Source: Erigeron canadensis | Lineage: Eukaryota > Streptophyta > Magnoliopsida > Asterales > Asteraceae | Direction of reading: 5' to 3' | Assembly (NCBI RefSeq): GCF_010389155.1 | Contig: NC_057769.1 | Location: 186,001-250,000 of the forward strand | Length of the DNA stretch: 64,000 nt | Part shown: one piece after another, positions 1-12,255 of the stretch | Layout of the letters: each line of letters begins with the position of its first letter | Position numbering within the stretch: the first letter of the stretch is position 1 | Notes under the pieces: model-generated | Seen by the model: the letters and a program-made list of their open reading frames with translations, nothing else | Databases searched by the model: none | What the model was told of the DNA's origin: nothing | Translations under genes and position numbers: made by a program

Positions 1-917
1 TTGTGCCGCCTGCACTTGCTCAAGGCCGGGCCTGTAATTAAGCTACTGGATTACATGAAAAACCCATATATGAATTCAGTTATTTTTATCCTATTCATCA
101 TCAATATATTTATATTTATATTTTATTTAGTTAGTCAAAGTCAACTGCCACGTCATCGTGGCATCGGTGATGTAGCACTTAACAGGTGTCGTTTGTCAAA
201 AATTAATGAGATACTCTTCATTAGGAAAGTTTTGAAAATAGGGTCCTTTAAATAGATAAAAACAAAATAGGTTACCTTTAATAAAAAATTTGTATAAATA
301 GGTTACTTTTTATGAATTTTTCCTTAAAATAAAATACTATATAATAAAGGAAAAATCATAATTCATAATAAAATAATTTTGGACCTTTAGATAAAATTTA
401 ACTTATTATATGGATTGATACTTGAAGAGACTTAAGAACTTAAAGTTTTTGAGTTCAAATTTAGGTATTTGCAAACCGCTGACGTAAGTTTTGTTGACAA
501 TAATTGAGTTTCCTCTTGAATTGCAGTTAATTATAAGAAGATGTAATGTCGTTGAGCTTGGTCATTCAAAATAAAAAAGATACTACCAGCTAAAAAAGTG
601 ATGAATTATGTTTTCACATTGGTTTTTATAATATATAGGTGATAAGTTATGTTTGTTTTAGCTTTGAATAATGATGATATAGAATTAATTATAGATAAGA
701 AATATATTTACCTAATATATTAATAAAATTCTCAAAAAAACATATCATCCCATGTATCAATCAAATAAAACAACATGGCATTCGCAATAAAGTTCACATT
801 ATGATGTCCAAGGTCAATAAATTTACCCAATCTAATGAAATTACATCGTTAATTTAACATGTTGTTTTTTAAGTATTAATTATTTTATAACGAAAAATTG
901 ATATATTTATCCCACGT
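1..917. other. Non-coding; end of a long-TIR element at about 120-345
   Basis: No credible gene. The reading frame at the left edge is low-complexity and resembles nothing I know. Bases 120-345 resemble the right terminal arm of the long-TIR element at 17115-18345: both have a GTGGCAT-type motif, then TTAGGAA, then GGTTAC and finish in TTTTTCCTTA. The partner arm would lie left of the window. Confidence 0.4.
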
Positions 918-1318
918 ATTACGCGAGAAAATAATCTAGTTGTTTATAGAATAATGTGAGTCTAAGGACAACACTAGTAATTTAGGCAATGTGAATCGAA
1001 CGAGAATCTGAGCCGTGACTAAGTTTCCAACAGACTAGCAAGTAGGTAGAATGATATTTGGTCGTACCATGAGATCGAAGATGTCAAACAAGCATTTTAA
1101 TTTAATTATTGTTATTTGCTTTTTCGAACTAGTTTCAGACTTAGGCTCTCGCTGAATAAGCGGTTGCGACTTCTATTTACTTTTAAGTTTTAATTAGTTT
1201 AATAGGAAATCGCGACAACCCACAACCGCTAGAATTACACATATTATTAGATTAGGTAGTGCAAGCGTCCCTGCTCACTTAACTATACTACACTCATCGG
1301 GTTCTCTGCTCTTAAGTG

Positions 1319-1358
<40 letters not shown>

Positions 1359-1410
1359 GGATAATTACTTGTACAACTTATAAATTTAAAAGCATAAAAA
1401 ACCTATATTT
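918..1410 (+). mobile_element. LTR fragment, same family as the solo LTR at 12256-13754
   Basis: This stretch matches the reverse complement of about 12290-12740. Shared blocks include GTGAGTCTA..GACAACACTA, GAGAATCTGA.CCGTGA, AAGTTTCCAACAG, CCATGAGATCG and CGGGTTCTCTGCTC, in the same order. It covers only the 3' third of the LTR and has no clear TG..CA ends, so it is a diverged, truncated copy in the opposite orientation. Confidence 0.75.
1316..1355. repeat. (GT)n microsatellite
   Basis: About 40 nt of almost pure GT dinucleotide with one GC interruption, lying inside the LTR fragment just after the CTCTGCTC motif. Confidence 0.95.
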
Positions 1411-1560
1411 TTTAGAAAAAACTCGCTTGATTAGAAATTGATAACTTACTGTCTATATTGTAATTTCAAGTTTTATACAAATTTCAAAATACAATTACAT
1501 AAACCATAAGAAAACGGCATTGGCATATATACATTTGAAGTGAAATGGCTAGTTTAGACA

Positions 1561-1920
1561 GTTCAACTAATACTTAGCGGTTTATGTAAAATGGCACCAA
1601 AAACGGAGAATGACACATTCTCCTGACATGAGTGTCAGACCACGTGTAATTCTCAAACAATGTTTTGCTATCTACATGTCGGCCAAACACAGAGTTTTAT
1701 GTAAAACGGGGTATAAAACGGGAAGTTTTACATAAAACGGGCGTTCAACTAATACTTAGCGTTTTATGTAAAATGACACCAAAAACGGGGGAATGACACC
1801 TGTCATTCCCCTAACATGAGTGACAAACCACGTGTAATTCTCAAACAGTGTTTTGCTATCTACAGACCGGCCAAACGCAGAGTTTTATGTAAAACGGAGA
1901 GTTTTACATAAAACGGGGCG
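1561..1920. repeat. Tandem duplication, two copies of about 180 bp
   Basis: Copies at 1561-1742 and 1743-1920 both start GTTCAACTAATACTTAGCG and share CACGTGTAATTCTCAAACA and TTTTGCTATCTACA. Each ends in short inverted blocks, GTTTTATGTAAAACGG followed by GTTTTACATAAAACGG, which could form a hairpin. No coding potential. Confidence 0.85.
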
Positions 1921-3733
1921 TTTTGGTAGTATTTGCTTCAAACAGTTGATGTTGTAGATGTTGGATTATAATATGATTTGTATTGTAAATATAATGAAAA
2001 TATGATAACAATAATGTGTACCTAACGATATAGAGGACCCTGTAAGAGCAAGAATATTTGCCATTTGATTGTCTGGTTCTCAAAACGAGATGATTGTTTG
2101 ATGATGGGATTGAAAATTATGGGAGAGAATTACATACACAAAGAGGGTGAAGATTAGGGTTAAAATTCTTGTAAATGGCTCTCTATTTATAAATTTACAC
2201 TTTATAACCTGGTGTTTAGTATGTGCGTTATTAGTCCCTGTAGTTTCAATCATCTAATGGAAAACCTTATAATATGTCTTTAAGAGTAAATACGTCCATC
2301 GTATATTTACTAGACATAGGGATTTTAGTTATCGTCAATTATCATATCACGAATGATAAACGATCAGTGACGGTTACATTTAACGTGGTTCCAACAGTAG
2401 ATAGCCCGTCCATTTGAAAAATATGTGTTTCATTCCAAATATTCGTGTAATTTAACAGTAAAAGTAGGATATTATGTCGTTATTAATTATTAAAATAAAT
2501 AAATTAAATTACCGTTTCATTGTGCGCGGACAAATGAAGGTGGCGCATGATAGACCATACCTTATCCAATAAGCACTTGCAAAGATTATTATGGCCTTAT
2601 GGGTGCATATTTTTCATATTCTTTTTGGAATTATGAAATCCTTTCATACGATGAAAGGTTTACATATTGACACGTTTCTATGAAATAGAAACACTATTTA
2701 TACGTTGACCATTAAAAAAACAAGTTAATGCAAGAGCAAGACCTTGTAAAGCTATAGTTTGATGAGATGTGTTGAACTTGTTAAAAAGGTAAAAAGAGTT
2801 TATCTAATAAGGGTGTATTTGGTGGGGTCAATTGAAAAAAGCGAAATGGAAACGAATTAAGTGCTATGCTAATGTTTGGCAACTATAAAACGAATCATAT
2901 TGCCAATTTTAAACGGGGCATCATTTATCATTTAATTGTGAAAAGTTCAACAAATTGCCTCTTTCTTTGTTAATTTGTCAAAACTTCAATGTAGTAAATT
3001 GTCAATGAGTTTAATCAGCGAATGATGTACATACGTTTGTAACTTCAGATATCGAGTATCTTAATAGTTATGGTAGTTTAAGATTAGGTTAACAAAAATC
3101 TAGAAAAATTGGTTATAAGGTTTCGGGTGTGATAGGGTGAGTGTTCCGTTATTGTATATGATCGTTGCGATGTTTTTTAGTGTCAGGTGATTTGACTGGT
3201 CCAATCGGGTTTTTTAGTGTCAGCCGGCTTTTTAGGGCCTTGTATTTTTAGTGAAACCATCATTGTTGTTGAATCGGCCAGTTTTCTGATTTTTTTCCTT
3301 TGAAACTTTTCCTATGAACAAGGATCATCTACGCACAGACAATAATATATGGTTAGTTCCAGTTGCTGCTTAGATACGAGTTCACCGGGGTTTTTTAGTC
3401 GCAATTTTGCGTTGATTAGAAGGGTGTGAAGTGTGACATTACACACACGTTTTCTTTTGCTATTTTCCTATCAGAGATATACAAAATCTCAAAAGAAAAT
3501 ATGTAATAAACTACTTCACATAAAAGAATGCTAGATATGATAGTGTTTTATAATACATACTACAAATAATGAAATAATATTTACCATTCTATCACCCCCT
3601 TCCTACAACCAAATAAAGATATATATAACACAATTGCACTTATACACTACTATAATAAGAAGAAAAAAAAACAAGCATGAACATCGGTACAGCCCATATT
3701 TTACAAATTATAGATCTTGGGTTGGGTTCGTAG
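1921..3733. other. Non-coding region downstream of SQD2
   Basis: AT-rich sequence with no reading frame that resembles a known protein. The last hundred or so bases should hold the SQD2 3' UTR and polyadenylation region; I cannot fix the site. Confidence 0.6.
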
Positions 3734-6700
3734 CTATGGAATAGCTGTTGGTGTTATCTTTCGGGGCGTGTCTGTCGGAAGAAAACATTTTGCAAGCCAA
3801 TACAATGGTTTCATTAGTTCTGCTCGTTTCTTTTCCCAGAACCATATCGCAGCATTATACTGCTGGTTTCTAATCACTCGTGTGGCTGCCCTCCAATCAT
3901 ATTTCTCCGTCTCCAATCGAGCAGCCTGCCCGATTTTTTTACGTAACTCTGAGTCGTTTAATAATGGAACTAGTTTACTTAAGCAGTCATCAAGATCTCC
4001 TGGAGAGAAGAGGTACCCCGTTTTGCCCTCCTGATCAAAAGGGATCATATCAGGTACACCACCAGCACGGGCAGCCACAACAGGGAGTCCTGATGACATG
4101 GCTTCTAGGACTACTTGCCCAAGAGTTTCGGATTCTGAAGGCATTAAGAATACATCTCCACTGGCATATGCTTGTGATAATTCTTCACCATTTAACATCC
4201 CTGTGAATACTGCTGGCATGCCTTCAAATAGTTTTTCAAGATCCTCTCTGCCAAAACACATATTTTTCCGTATCAAGCCTTATATATAACAGCTTACAGG
4301 GAGAAAGATGAATACATTTGCCTGGCTAGGTAATGGCTCAAAATTTGTTTTGGTTGAAATTGTTTATTTTATCAGTATCGTTGAAATGGGCCAAGTGCGG
4401 GTGGGTTGACCCGCAAACATTTTTTGGTACATCATAAGAACAATGTTATGTAAACAATTAACTAAACCATAAAGTTAGTGATTTAGAAGGTTACACAAAT
4501 CAATTTTGGGCGACTTTTAACCTGTTTTTAATAGATAAAATGTTTTTTTGACCCATCTGATACAGTTGACATTTTTTTTCGAACGGCAAAATGATACAGT
4601 TGACATTTATTATAACCAAATGAAAGTAAATGTTTCAAAGTTAACAGTTTTATAAAAACTTTCAGTTAGGCATTTGAGCAATTATTTACCGAATCCTTAA
4701 GTTAACATTTTGTGATTTGGACAGCAAAACGATGATGAAGTCTTCAATGACTTCAGTTAATTACCTATATGGGCCATCTCCAACAAAAGCTATCCGTGCC
4801 TGTGGTATCTTTTCCATGACACTGCTCAGCAAATCATAATCAGTGAACTCTTAAGATATCCATATCGTTTTCTTCTTTTAAAGATTAACAATCCATGTTA
4901 GCTCAAATCACAAACTATCACATAAAAAGGAATTGTAGTGGAGATACCTTTTAAGGAAATCTAAATTTTTCTCAACTCCAATACGGCCAACATGTACGAT
5001 CAATAGTCGATCAGGTTCACCATTGCTGTTTAAAAAGAATAATATATGCAATAAAATCAATAACAGAGCTGAAAGATGTTGGTTTCTAATGTGAGCCACA
5101 CAGAACTGTCAAAGAAGAAACCTACGTTAGTCTAACTCGCATATCATGAGATTGAAATTTTGGATGGAAACCATCTGAATCCACGCCCTTATTCCATAGA
5201 CGAATTGTGTTAGCTGAAAAAGTATACAAACACCTTTCATTTCCTCAGTAGAGAAACCAATAACTTCTGAACATATTATGATTCAATAATGCCATCAAAA
5301 CATTGAATTACCTGCTGCTACTTTGTATTCTTGAAGATCCTTTGCAATAGCAGCAGATGGAACCAATGTAAGATCAGCAGCTCGGTGAAGAAACTCTGAC
5401 CGAGTGAGTCAAAAACACAGATTGTTACCCCCAGATTACAAACCTAAAGACCTCAAATTATAACAATAGTAACGAAGAAACATCACATACTTATGACTAA
5501 CCACATTGGTTGAACAAGCCAGCTATATGTGTATCTTGGTATGTATCTACATCAAACAAGCATTATATTCAACTTGAAGCATCAAATATAGACATAAGCT
5601 TATATGCATATATATATATATATAACATATATATTATACACACGCATATGACAATCTGGCTCAGATGTTTTACTTACACGGGGACATGTGTATGATAGGA
5701 CATCACTATGGGGACAGACAACATTTTTGCAATTGCCAGCGCTCCAAAAACCTAGTGATTGTCGTTAAAAACTATAAGGATAAAAACTACCTCAATTTCA
5801 AAGGAATATACACACAGATTTATGCATACCATTATACCAGGAGAGGACGCATGGATGATGTCTGGCTTGAACTGTTTAACCTCATTGATGATTCTAGGGC
5901 TCAGGGCAAGGGAAAGTGGCACCTGCTGATACCATGGGAAAGGAAAGCTGAAAAAATGAAGATTTCAGACCATTGGTATAGTACAATAATGCATACAACA
6001 TCTGATTTCACATCATAAGGTAAGTTTTGTTTAATTAAATAAAAAGGTAATATAAAAGCGAGAAACCTTCGTGAGCCAACCAACTTAGCTCCATGAAATT
6101 CTTCAGGCACCCCCTCATGAGTCGTTACAACCATCACCTACAACAATAAGCAACTATTCTATAAGGAACAACTAATAAATAAAAAAGTGTCGATATATGT
6201 GTAACGACTATGTACCTCATCCCCCATCTCACGCAGATATTTAATGAAGTTCTGGAACCGATTCTTGTATCCAGACACGTATCTGTGATAAAGATCACAC
6301 AGAAGCAAATGAGTGTTGATCATTCTGGTTAAGTTGTGATAACCATCATGAACGGTATCAAGCTCCATTTTGTATGATATATTACAACCAGTAATCGTGT
6401 TCCATAACATTTCTTAAATTAAAAGAGGATATTGCTAGAAATATGGCCCGATATATAACATACTGCCCTCGGTTTAAAGAAGGTGGCGACATTATTACGA
6501 TACGGCAAACAAGTCTTCTCTTATATGAAATAGCTTATCAATATTACAATCTCCTAAAGAGTGGTAACAAGTTACAATGTGCTTCAAAATAAGTGTTCCA
6601 AACGGACATACTATATGTTATTTTTGAAACTTTTACAGGCCTAGTAAGTAGTAACAATGGAACTCGAGACTCTTGTGAGGATATCAAGACGCCTAATGAC

Positions 6701-7426
6701 TAGGCCGACTATACTAATATGTTATTTATAAGTACTAAGTAGTAAATATCATCAACCATGTAACTAGAAAACTTTCAAGACAAAAAAGATATGGGCTATA
6801 CGGGTGAAATTTGGCAAATAAAGTGTTTTGGGAAAACATTAACATAAGGAGATGATTATATATGATATCAAATATCTACCAAGGAAAGTGTGGACTGATA
6901 CGTTAGGGAAAGTAAAGATGAAAGGGGTTTTGTTCCTTTGATTGAAGAGTCTCAATTCTATTCAACATACCAACAATAAAAAGAAGCTGATATGTTAACA
7001 CATTTCTTAGGCATTACTCAATTACAACAGCTTATTATATGTTATTGTTGGTAGTCACAAAAAACAACTACTTGAATATAGCACCAACAAAGATTCAATT
7101 TTATCAACGCATCGTCATATTTATATTTATATATATATATCTATGGACTATGATATAAAAAAAATAAAAAAAATAAAAAGTAAAAATCACAAATATCATG
7201 TCACCGGCCTGGTAACTAATAGTCTAAATACACAGAGTTGACTTCAAATTGTAAGGGAGGATTAAAAATAAAGAAAGGTAGTTTCGGGAAAAAGACGGAC
7301 TACATACGCAAAGGGAGAAGGCTCAACAAAGAGAGCGATGCGCCTGGGCTTACTGCTAATCTCAGATTCAACTTGAGAAGGAGGGCCCTCTTCTTCTTCT
7401 TCTTTCTTCATTTCTTCAATTGTCAT
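3734..7426 (-). CDS. SQD2: Sulfoquinovosyl transferase SQD2 (UDP-sulfoquinovose:diacylglycerol), 11 exons
   Basis: It transfers sulfoquinovose from UDP-sulfoquinovose to diacylglycerol to make the thylakoid lipid SQDG, at the plastid inner envelope (family knowledge). Exons, in gene order: 7426-7308, 6282-6216, 6137-6067, 5947-5830, 5751-5678, 5546-5491, 5395-5312, 5213-5126, 5025-4948, 4821-4765, 4247-3734. Every intron is GT-AG and all phases agree, giving 442 codons including the stop. GT4 features are intact: PRRIALFVEPSPF near the start, VMSYHTHVPVYIPRYTYSW, LIVHVGRIGVEK, AFVGDGPYRED, and the EX7E motif in PSESETLGQVVLEA. The C-terminal NQQYNAAIWFW block is typical of SQD2. Plant SQD2 is usually about 70 residues longer at the N-terminus because of its transit peptide; the ATG used here (7426-7424) is only the first in-frame Met that I could find. 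Confidence 0.93.
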
Positions 7427-7575
7427 TGTTGCTAACAACGCTAAAAAAGATGGAATCTTTATTGATGATTGGTATCTTTTTAAGTTGAAAATCTTGAAAG
7501 AAAGAAAGAAAGAGGGATTTCTGTTTACTAATGGAAAGCAATTATCATAGGTGGTGGTGGTGGTGACTTGTAAGC
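7427..7575 (-). other. Possible transit-peptide part of SQD2 without a start codon
   Basis: The frame stays open upstream of the first Met for roughly 50 codons. The conceptual peptide is rich in Ser, Phe, Lys and Arg and almost free of acidic residues (it includes NRNPSFFLSFKIFNLKRYQ), as expected for a plastid transit peptide. It has no ATG before an in-frame TAA. Either a further 5' exon supplies the start (AG acceptors exist here), or the start has been lost. The composition supports coding; the gene model is not proven. Confidence 0.4.
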
Positions 7576-7856
7576 AAGTACAATATATATAAAATTATAT
7601 AAATAATCGGAATTATTATTACAAGAATAGATGTATGTATGTATGGAATAGAATATAGAAAAGGATTATTCCATGAGATGAAGAAAACTGGGAATCAATA
7701 GAAGCATATGCTGTTAAACTCCTACAGCATTTGAAAGATAGATGGATGATCAACTTGTGCATCTCTGTCTTTCTCTTATTACATTTATTTATTATTGGTG
7801 GGGTCTCCTATATTTCTTTGACAGTTACGTTTTTCTTTTCCTATTCAATCAGCCTA
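7576..7856. other. Gap between the SQD2 5' end and the retrotransposon
   Basis: AT-rich, about 280 bp, ending at the retrotransposon target site. It must contain whatever remains of the proximal SQD2 promoter or 5' exon. I see no confident TATA box or exon. Confidence 0.4.
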
Positions 7857-7861
7857 TTTTC

Positions 7862-8087
7862 TGTTAGTATTAATATCCTAATATTAGTGATAATAAACGA
7901 TAATAAGCAATAAGTGGGAAATCTGTATGTATATGATAGGTGAGGGACCAAACTTGTGTGATTGTAACTGTTTCTGTTAGTATCCGTTGGTGTGTGTAAC
8001 AGCTATATAAGCCACCCAATATTGTGAATACAAGTAGTTATTTTTGTTGGTGATAATATCATCTCTCTATCCATTTTCGTTCTAACA
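7862..8087 (+). repeat. 5' LTR of the Reina-like element
   Basis: 226 bp from TGTTAGTATT to TCTAACA. It contains the TATA-like TATATAA at 8004-8010, which is altered to TAAATAA in the 3' LTR. Confidence 0.93.
8004..8010 (+). promoter_or_regulatory. Candidate TATA box in the 5' LTR
   Basis: TATATAA about 80 bp before the LTR end is the expected position for the U3/R promoter of a short plant LTR. The call rests on sequence and position only. Confidence 0.5.
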
Positions 8088-8090
8088 TTT

Positions 8091-8102
8091 TGGTATCAGA
8101 GC
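8091..8102 (+). other. Primer binding site, initiator Met tRNA
   Basis: TGGTATCAGAGC begins 3 bp after the 5' LTR and complements the 3' end of plant initiator tRNA-Met, the usual primer of chromoviruses. Confidence 0.9.
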
Positions 8103-8180
8103 CACCGTCCTCTGGCGGCCTCTTGATCACTGATCATCACTTCCGGCGAGCTCCGATTACTCCAAATGTATACCTAATCC

Positions 8181-8990
8181 ATGACCTCTACTCGTTCTCA
8201 AGAAATGGAGAAGTTATAGAAGGATTATGCGACTCAACAGAAGGAAATTAAAGATCAGAATCAAACTATTATCTCGTTGAAGACGATGATGGAAGCGTTA
8301 TCCACAGACATCGAGAAATTGCAGCGGCGACCGGCGGCGCATGAAGATTACGATTCTTCTAATAACTGTCGATTGACAAAATTAGACTTTCCGAAATTCA
8401 ATGGCGATGAAGTCGAAGCTTGGACGTATAAGTGTGAACACTATTTCACCATTGATGAGACTCCAGAAGAATCTAAAGTCCGATATGCAACTCTACATAT
8501 GGAATCTTGAGCTCTGCAATGGCATCGAGCTTATATGGCGTCTAGTGGCAAAACTATGGAAGAAATCACATGCAAGGAGTATTCCAGATCAACAATGGCT
8601 CGATTTGGAAATTGTATGATTGAGGATGCGATGGGAAAACTCAAAGCCTTAATTCAATCTGGAGAATTGGATGATTATTGTGATCAGTTCGATTTACTTC
8701 TCAACAAGGTTAGTATTCCAGAAGAATATGCCATTAGCCTATTTTTAGAAGGATTGAAACCTGAACTCAAGTGTAAAATCAGGATGTTTAAACCTAAATT
8801 GCTTAGTGATATATATTCATTAGCAAAATCAGGCAAATAAAGCTTTAAATGGATATTCTGGTGGATTTGTTAGTAGTGGATATAGGCAGTATAATAACAG
8901 AACTAGTACCATCATTTCAGCAAGAGGAGAGTGTTTTTACTGTGAGGAGAAGTTTGTAGCAGGTCATAGTAAGGTGTGTAAAGGCAGAAA
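8181..8990 (+). pseudogene. gag of the Reina-like element, broken
   Basis: The first Met is at 8181 and the frame is stopped at codon 13 (TAG 8217-8219). A Gag core follows (LTKLDFPKFNGDEVEAWTYK) with another stop and a frameshift near 8510-8540. Then come a capsid-like part (LDDYCDQFDLLLNKVSIPEE) and a zinc-knuckle-like CFYCEEKFVAGHSKVCK near 8935-8985, in a different frame. Gag would form the particle that packages the RNA. Several lesions, so no full protein. Confidence 0.8.
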
Positions 8991-8999
8991 ACAGTTATT

Positions 9000-11900
9000 T
9001 TTGGTGGAAGTAGAGGAGAACTGGGAAGGAGATGAGATATGTATTGTGACTAATGACAAGGAGGGAATGGCTATGATACAGGGTGACCCTGAGATTATCC
9101 CTGAATGCATTTATGGGAATACCTTCTTATTCCACAATGCAGATCATAGGCAGGGTTGGTACAAGGTGCTTGCATATATTGATTTACAGTGGATCTACTC
9201 ATAAATTTTTGAGTGAAGCTGTAGCTAACAGATTGAGGTGTTTAGTACATATTATTCCAAGAGTAAAAGTAGCTGTGGCAAATGGAATCAATATGTCATG
9301 TGTGAGCTTATGCCAAGGTTTTGAATGGATGATGCAGGGAAGTGATTTTTCAGCTAATATGCTAGTTAATGATCTCATCAACTATGACATAGTGTTAGGA
9401 GTTCAATGGTTGGCTACACTCAATGATATTGTTTGGAATTTCCAACATTTGACTATGAAATTCACCATTAGTGGTCAAAACTTTGAATTAAAGGGAAATA
9501 AACAGAATGCTATTGCTTCTTGTTCTATGGAAAAGGTCACTAAGGACCTACAGATTGAGGGAAGTATTGTACAGGCTCAACTTTTCACAATTCAGGAGGT
9601 GGACAGTTCCCAACAAATGTATCAACCCTTGATTGGAGGAACTAGTGATTTGGGAGAATTAGAAGTATTATTGCAAAGTTATGAGGATATATTTGCAGTG
9701 CCACAAGGACTGCCTCCTAGGCTAGTAGATCATAAAATTGTCTTAAAAGATGAGAAGGTCAATCTTAATCTGAAACCATATAGATATCCTAAGGCTCAAA
9801 AAGATGTAATTGAGCAAATGACTAAAGAGTTGCTGGATATAGGGGTCATAAGGCATAGTACTTTTGCTGCTCCTGTTGTGTTGGTAAAGAAGAAGGATGG
9901 CACATGGAGAATGTGTGTTGATTATCGAAGGTTAAATGAGGCTACTGTAAAAAGATGTGTTTCTAATTCCCTTGATAGAAGAATTGTTGGATGAGTTAAA
10001 AGGGCTGAGGTGTTTTCTAAGCTGGATCTAAGATCAGGTTACCATCAAGTTAGGATGTTTGAGCCAGATATACACAAAACTGCCTTCAAAACACATCAAG
10101 GGCACTATGAATTTTTGGTACTCCCATTTGGATTAACCAATGCACCAGCCACTTTCCAGTCCCTAATGAACAACACTTTCAAATAATTATTGAGGAAATG
10201 TGCTTTGGTTTTTTTTGATGATATTTTGGTCTATAGCTCTACAAGGGATCAACACCTATTGGATTTGGAGAAGTTGTTGAATTTAATAAGGAAAAATTGT
10301 TTAAAAGCAAGGAAATCTGAGTGCACTTTTGCAGGAAACAAAGTTGAGTACTTAGGTCACATCATTACTAAAGAAGGAGTAGCAACTGACCCAACAAAAA
10401 TCAAAGCCATTCAAGAGTGGCCTGCCCCTACTACTATTAAACGATTGAGAGGTTTTTTGGGTTTGACAGGATATTAAAGGAGATTTATAAGGAATTTTGG
10501 AATATTGGCAAAACCACTCACTGATTTACTTAAAAAAGATGGATTTTTGTGGTCTGCAAAAGCTCAACATGCATTTGAGAAATTGAAAATGGCATTGAGT
10601 TCTCCTCCTGTTCTTAGCCTACCAGATTTCAGCAAAATTTTTACCATTGAGACTGATGCTTCATCAAAAGGCATGGGTGCAGTTCTTATGCAGGAAGGAC
10701 ACCTATTGGCATTCATTAGCAAAGCATTCTCTGGCAGACAACAAGGATTTTCAGTTTATGAAAAAGAACTCATGGCTATTTTAATGGCTGTTAAGCAGTG
10801 GCATCACTACCTTGTCTGCAATCATTTTATCATCAGAACAGACCACCAAAGTCTAAAATATTTGATGGAACATAAAATTAGCACTCCTTTGCAGCAGAAG
10901 TGGCTTACCAAGCTCATGGGGTATGACTATGAGATACATTACAAGAAGGGTTTGGAAAATCAAGCAGCAGATGCTCTGTCTAGAATGGATGGTCTGGCAG
11001 TGTTTGAAATGGGCATTAGTTCTTTGAACAGTCAATTGTGGGAAATAATTTAGGCTGCTTGGAAGAAGGATAAAGAAACAAGTGAATTGATTGCCAAGTT
11101 ATCTAAGGGAGATAGTGTGCCAAACAGATTTTGGAATGGGCAGGTGTTAAGAAGAAAGAATAAAATTTGCCTAGCCAAAGATCAAGAATTGAGGAATGAT
11201 ATTATTGCCCTCTTTCATTCATCTGCTATAGGTGGACATTCTGGTATTATTCCTACCTTACACAAAATACAAGAATTGTTTTATTGCAAGAGATGCTCTA
11301 GGGATGTGCACAAATTTCTGAAGGAATGTGCAGTCTGCCAACAGTCTAAGTATGAGAGAGTAGCCTCACCTGGTCTGTTACAACCTCTACCTATTCCTCA
11401 ATCCATTTTTACAGACATCTCTATGGACTTCATTTCAGGCTTACCTAGGGTCAATGCTGCAAGTGTGGCAAAATTGTTCATGGATGAGATATTCAAGATA
11501 CATGGTAGTCCTGCAACCATTGTGTCAGGCAGAGATCCTGTTTTTATGAGTGGATTCTGGAAAGAATTTATGAAACTGCAGGGTGTTCAACTGGCATACT
11601 CCTCTGCCTATCACCCTCAAAGTGATGGTCAAACTGAGGTTCTCAATCGTTGTTTGGAATCATATCTTAGGAGCATGTGTATGGAAAATCCCTTGACTTG
11701 GGTGAAATGGATTCCACTTTCCCAGTGGTGGTATAATACAACATGGCACTCCAGCATTAAAATGTCACCATATGAAGCGCTTTTTGGAGTGAAACCACCA
11801 ACTCATATTCCTTTTATTCCTAATGACTGTGCTATAGCTGCAGTAGAAGATCTTCACAGAGATAGGGAGTTAATGATTAAAAAGCTCAAATCTAATTTGG

Positions 11901-12178
11901 CAGTGGCAAGAAACAGGATGAAGCAGTTTGCAGATGCAAAGAGAATGGAAATGCAACTTCAGGAAGGTGATTGGGTTTATGTTAAACTTCACCCTTTTGC
12001 TCAGCAGTCTTTGAAAAAACATTTCAATAGGAAGCTCTCATCAAAATATTTTGGACCATTTCAAGTGATCAAGAGGGTGGGCAGTGTGGCTTATCAATTG
12101 AAGTTGCCTGCAGAGGCTCAAATTCAGCATACATTCCACGTTTCATTGCTCAAGAAAGCTGAAGGACCTATTGGATAG
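9000..12178 (+). pseudogene. pol of the Reina-like element: protease, RT, RNase H, integrase, broken
   Basis: Domains in order: retropepsin region, with four extra bases between the GAT codon and AGTGGATCT (about 9180-9195), which breaks the catalytic DSG; RT ([47 protein letters not shown]); RNase H (FTIETDASSKGMGAVL, LKYLMEHKI, AADALSRMD); integrase with an HHCC zinc region ([17 protein letters not shown]), first Asp in MDFISG and Glu in SDGQTEV. The second catalytic Asp is lost (IVSGRDPVF), and about 25-30 residues seem deleted after GLPRVN near 11455. In-frame stops lie near 10187, 10477 and 11052, with a frameshift near 9955. The frame ends at 12178 with a stop before the chromodomain. 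Confidence 0.9.
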
Positions 12179-12255
12179 ACCACTCCCATTCCTCAAGCTC
12201 CAAAATACACTCTGCAACCCAGGGCAGTGGTAGATCGGAAGATGGTCAAGAAGGG

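Noticed and set aside
5665..6018. 117-codon plus-strand frame
   Set aside because: Antisense shadow of SQD2 exons 4 and 5, which have correct splice sites and family motifs on the minus strand.
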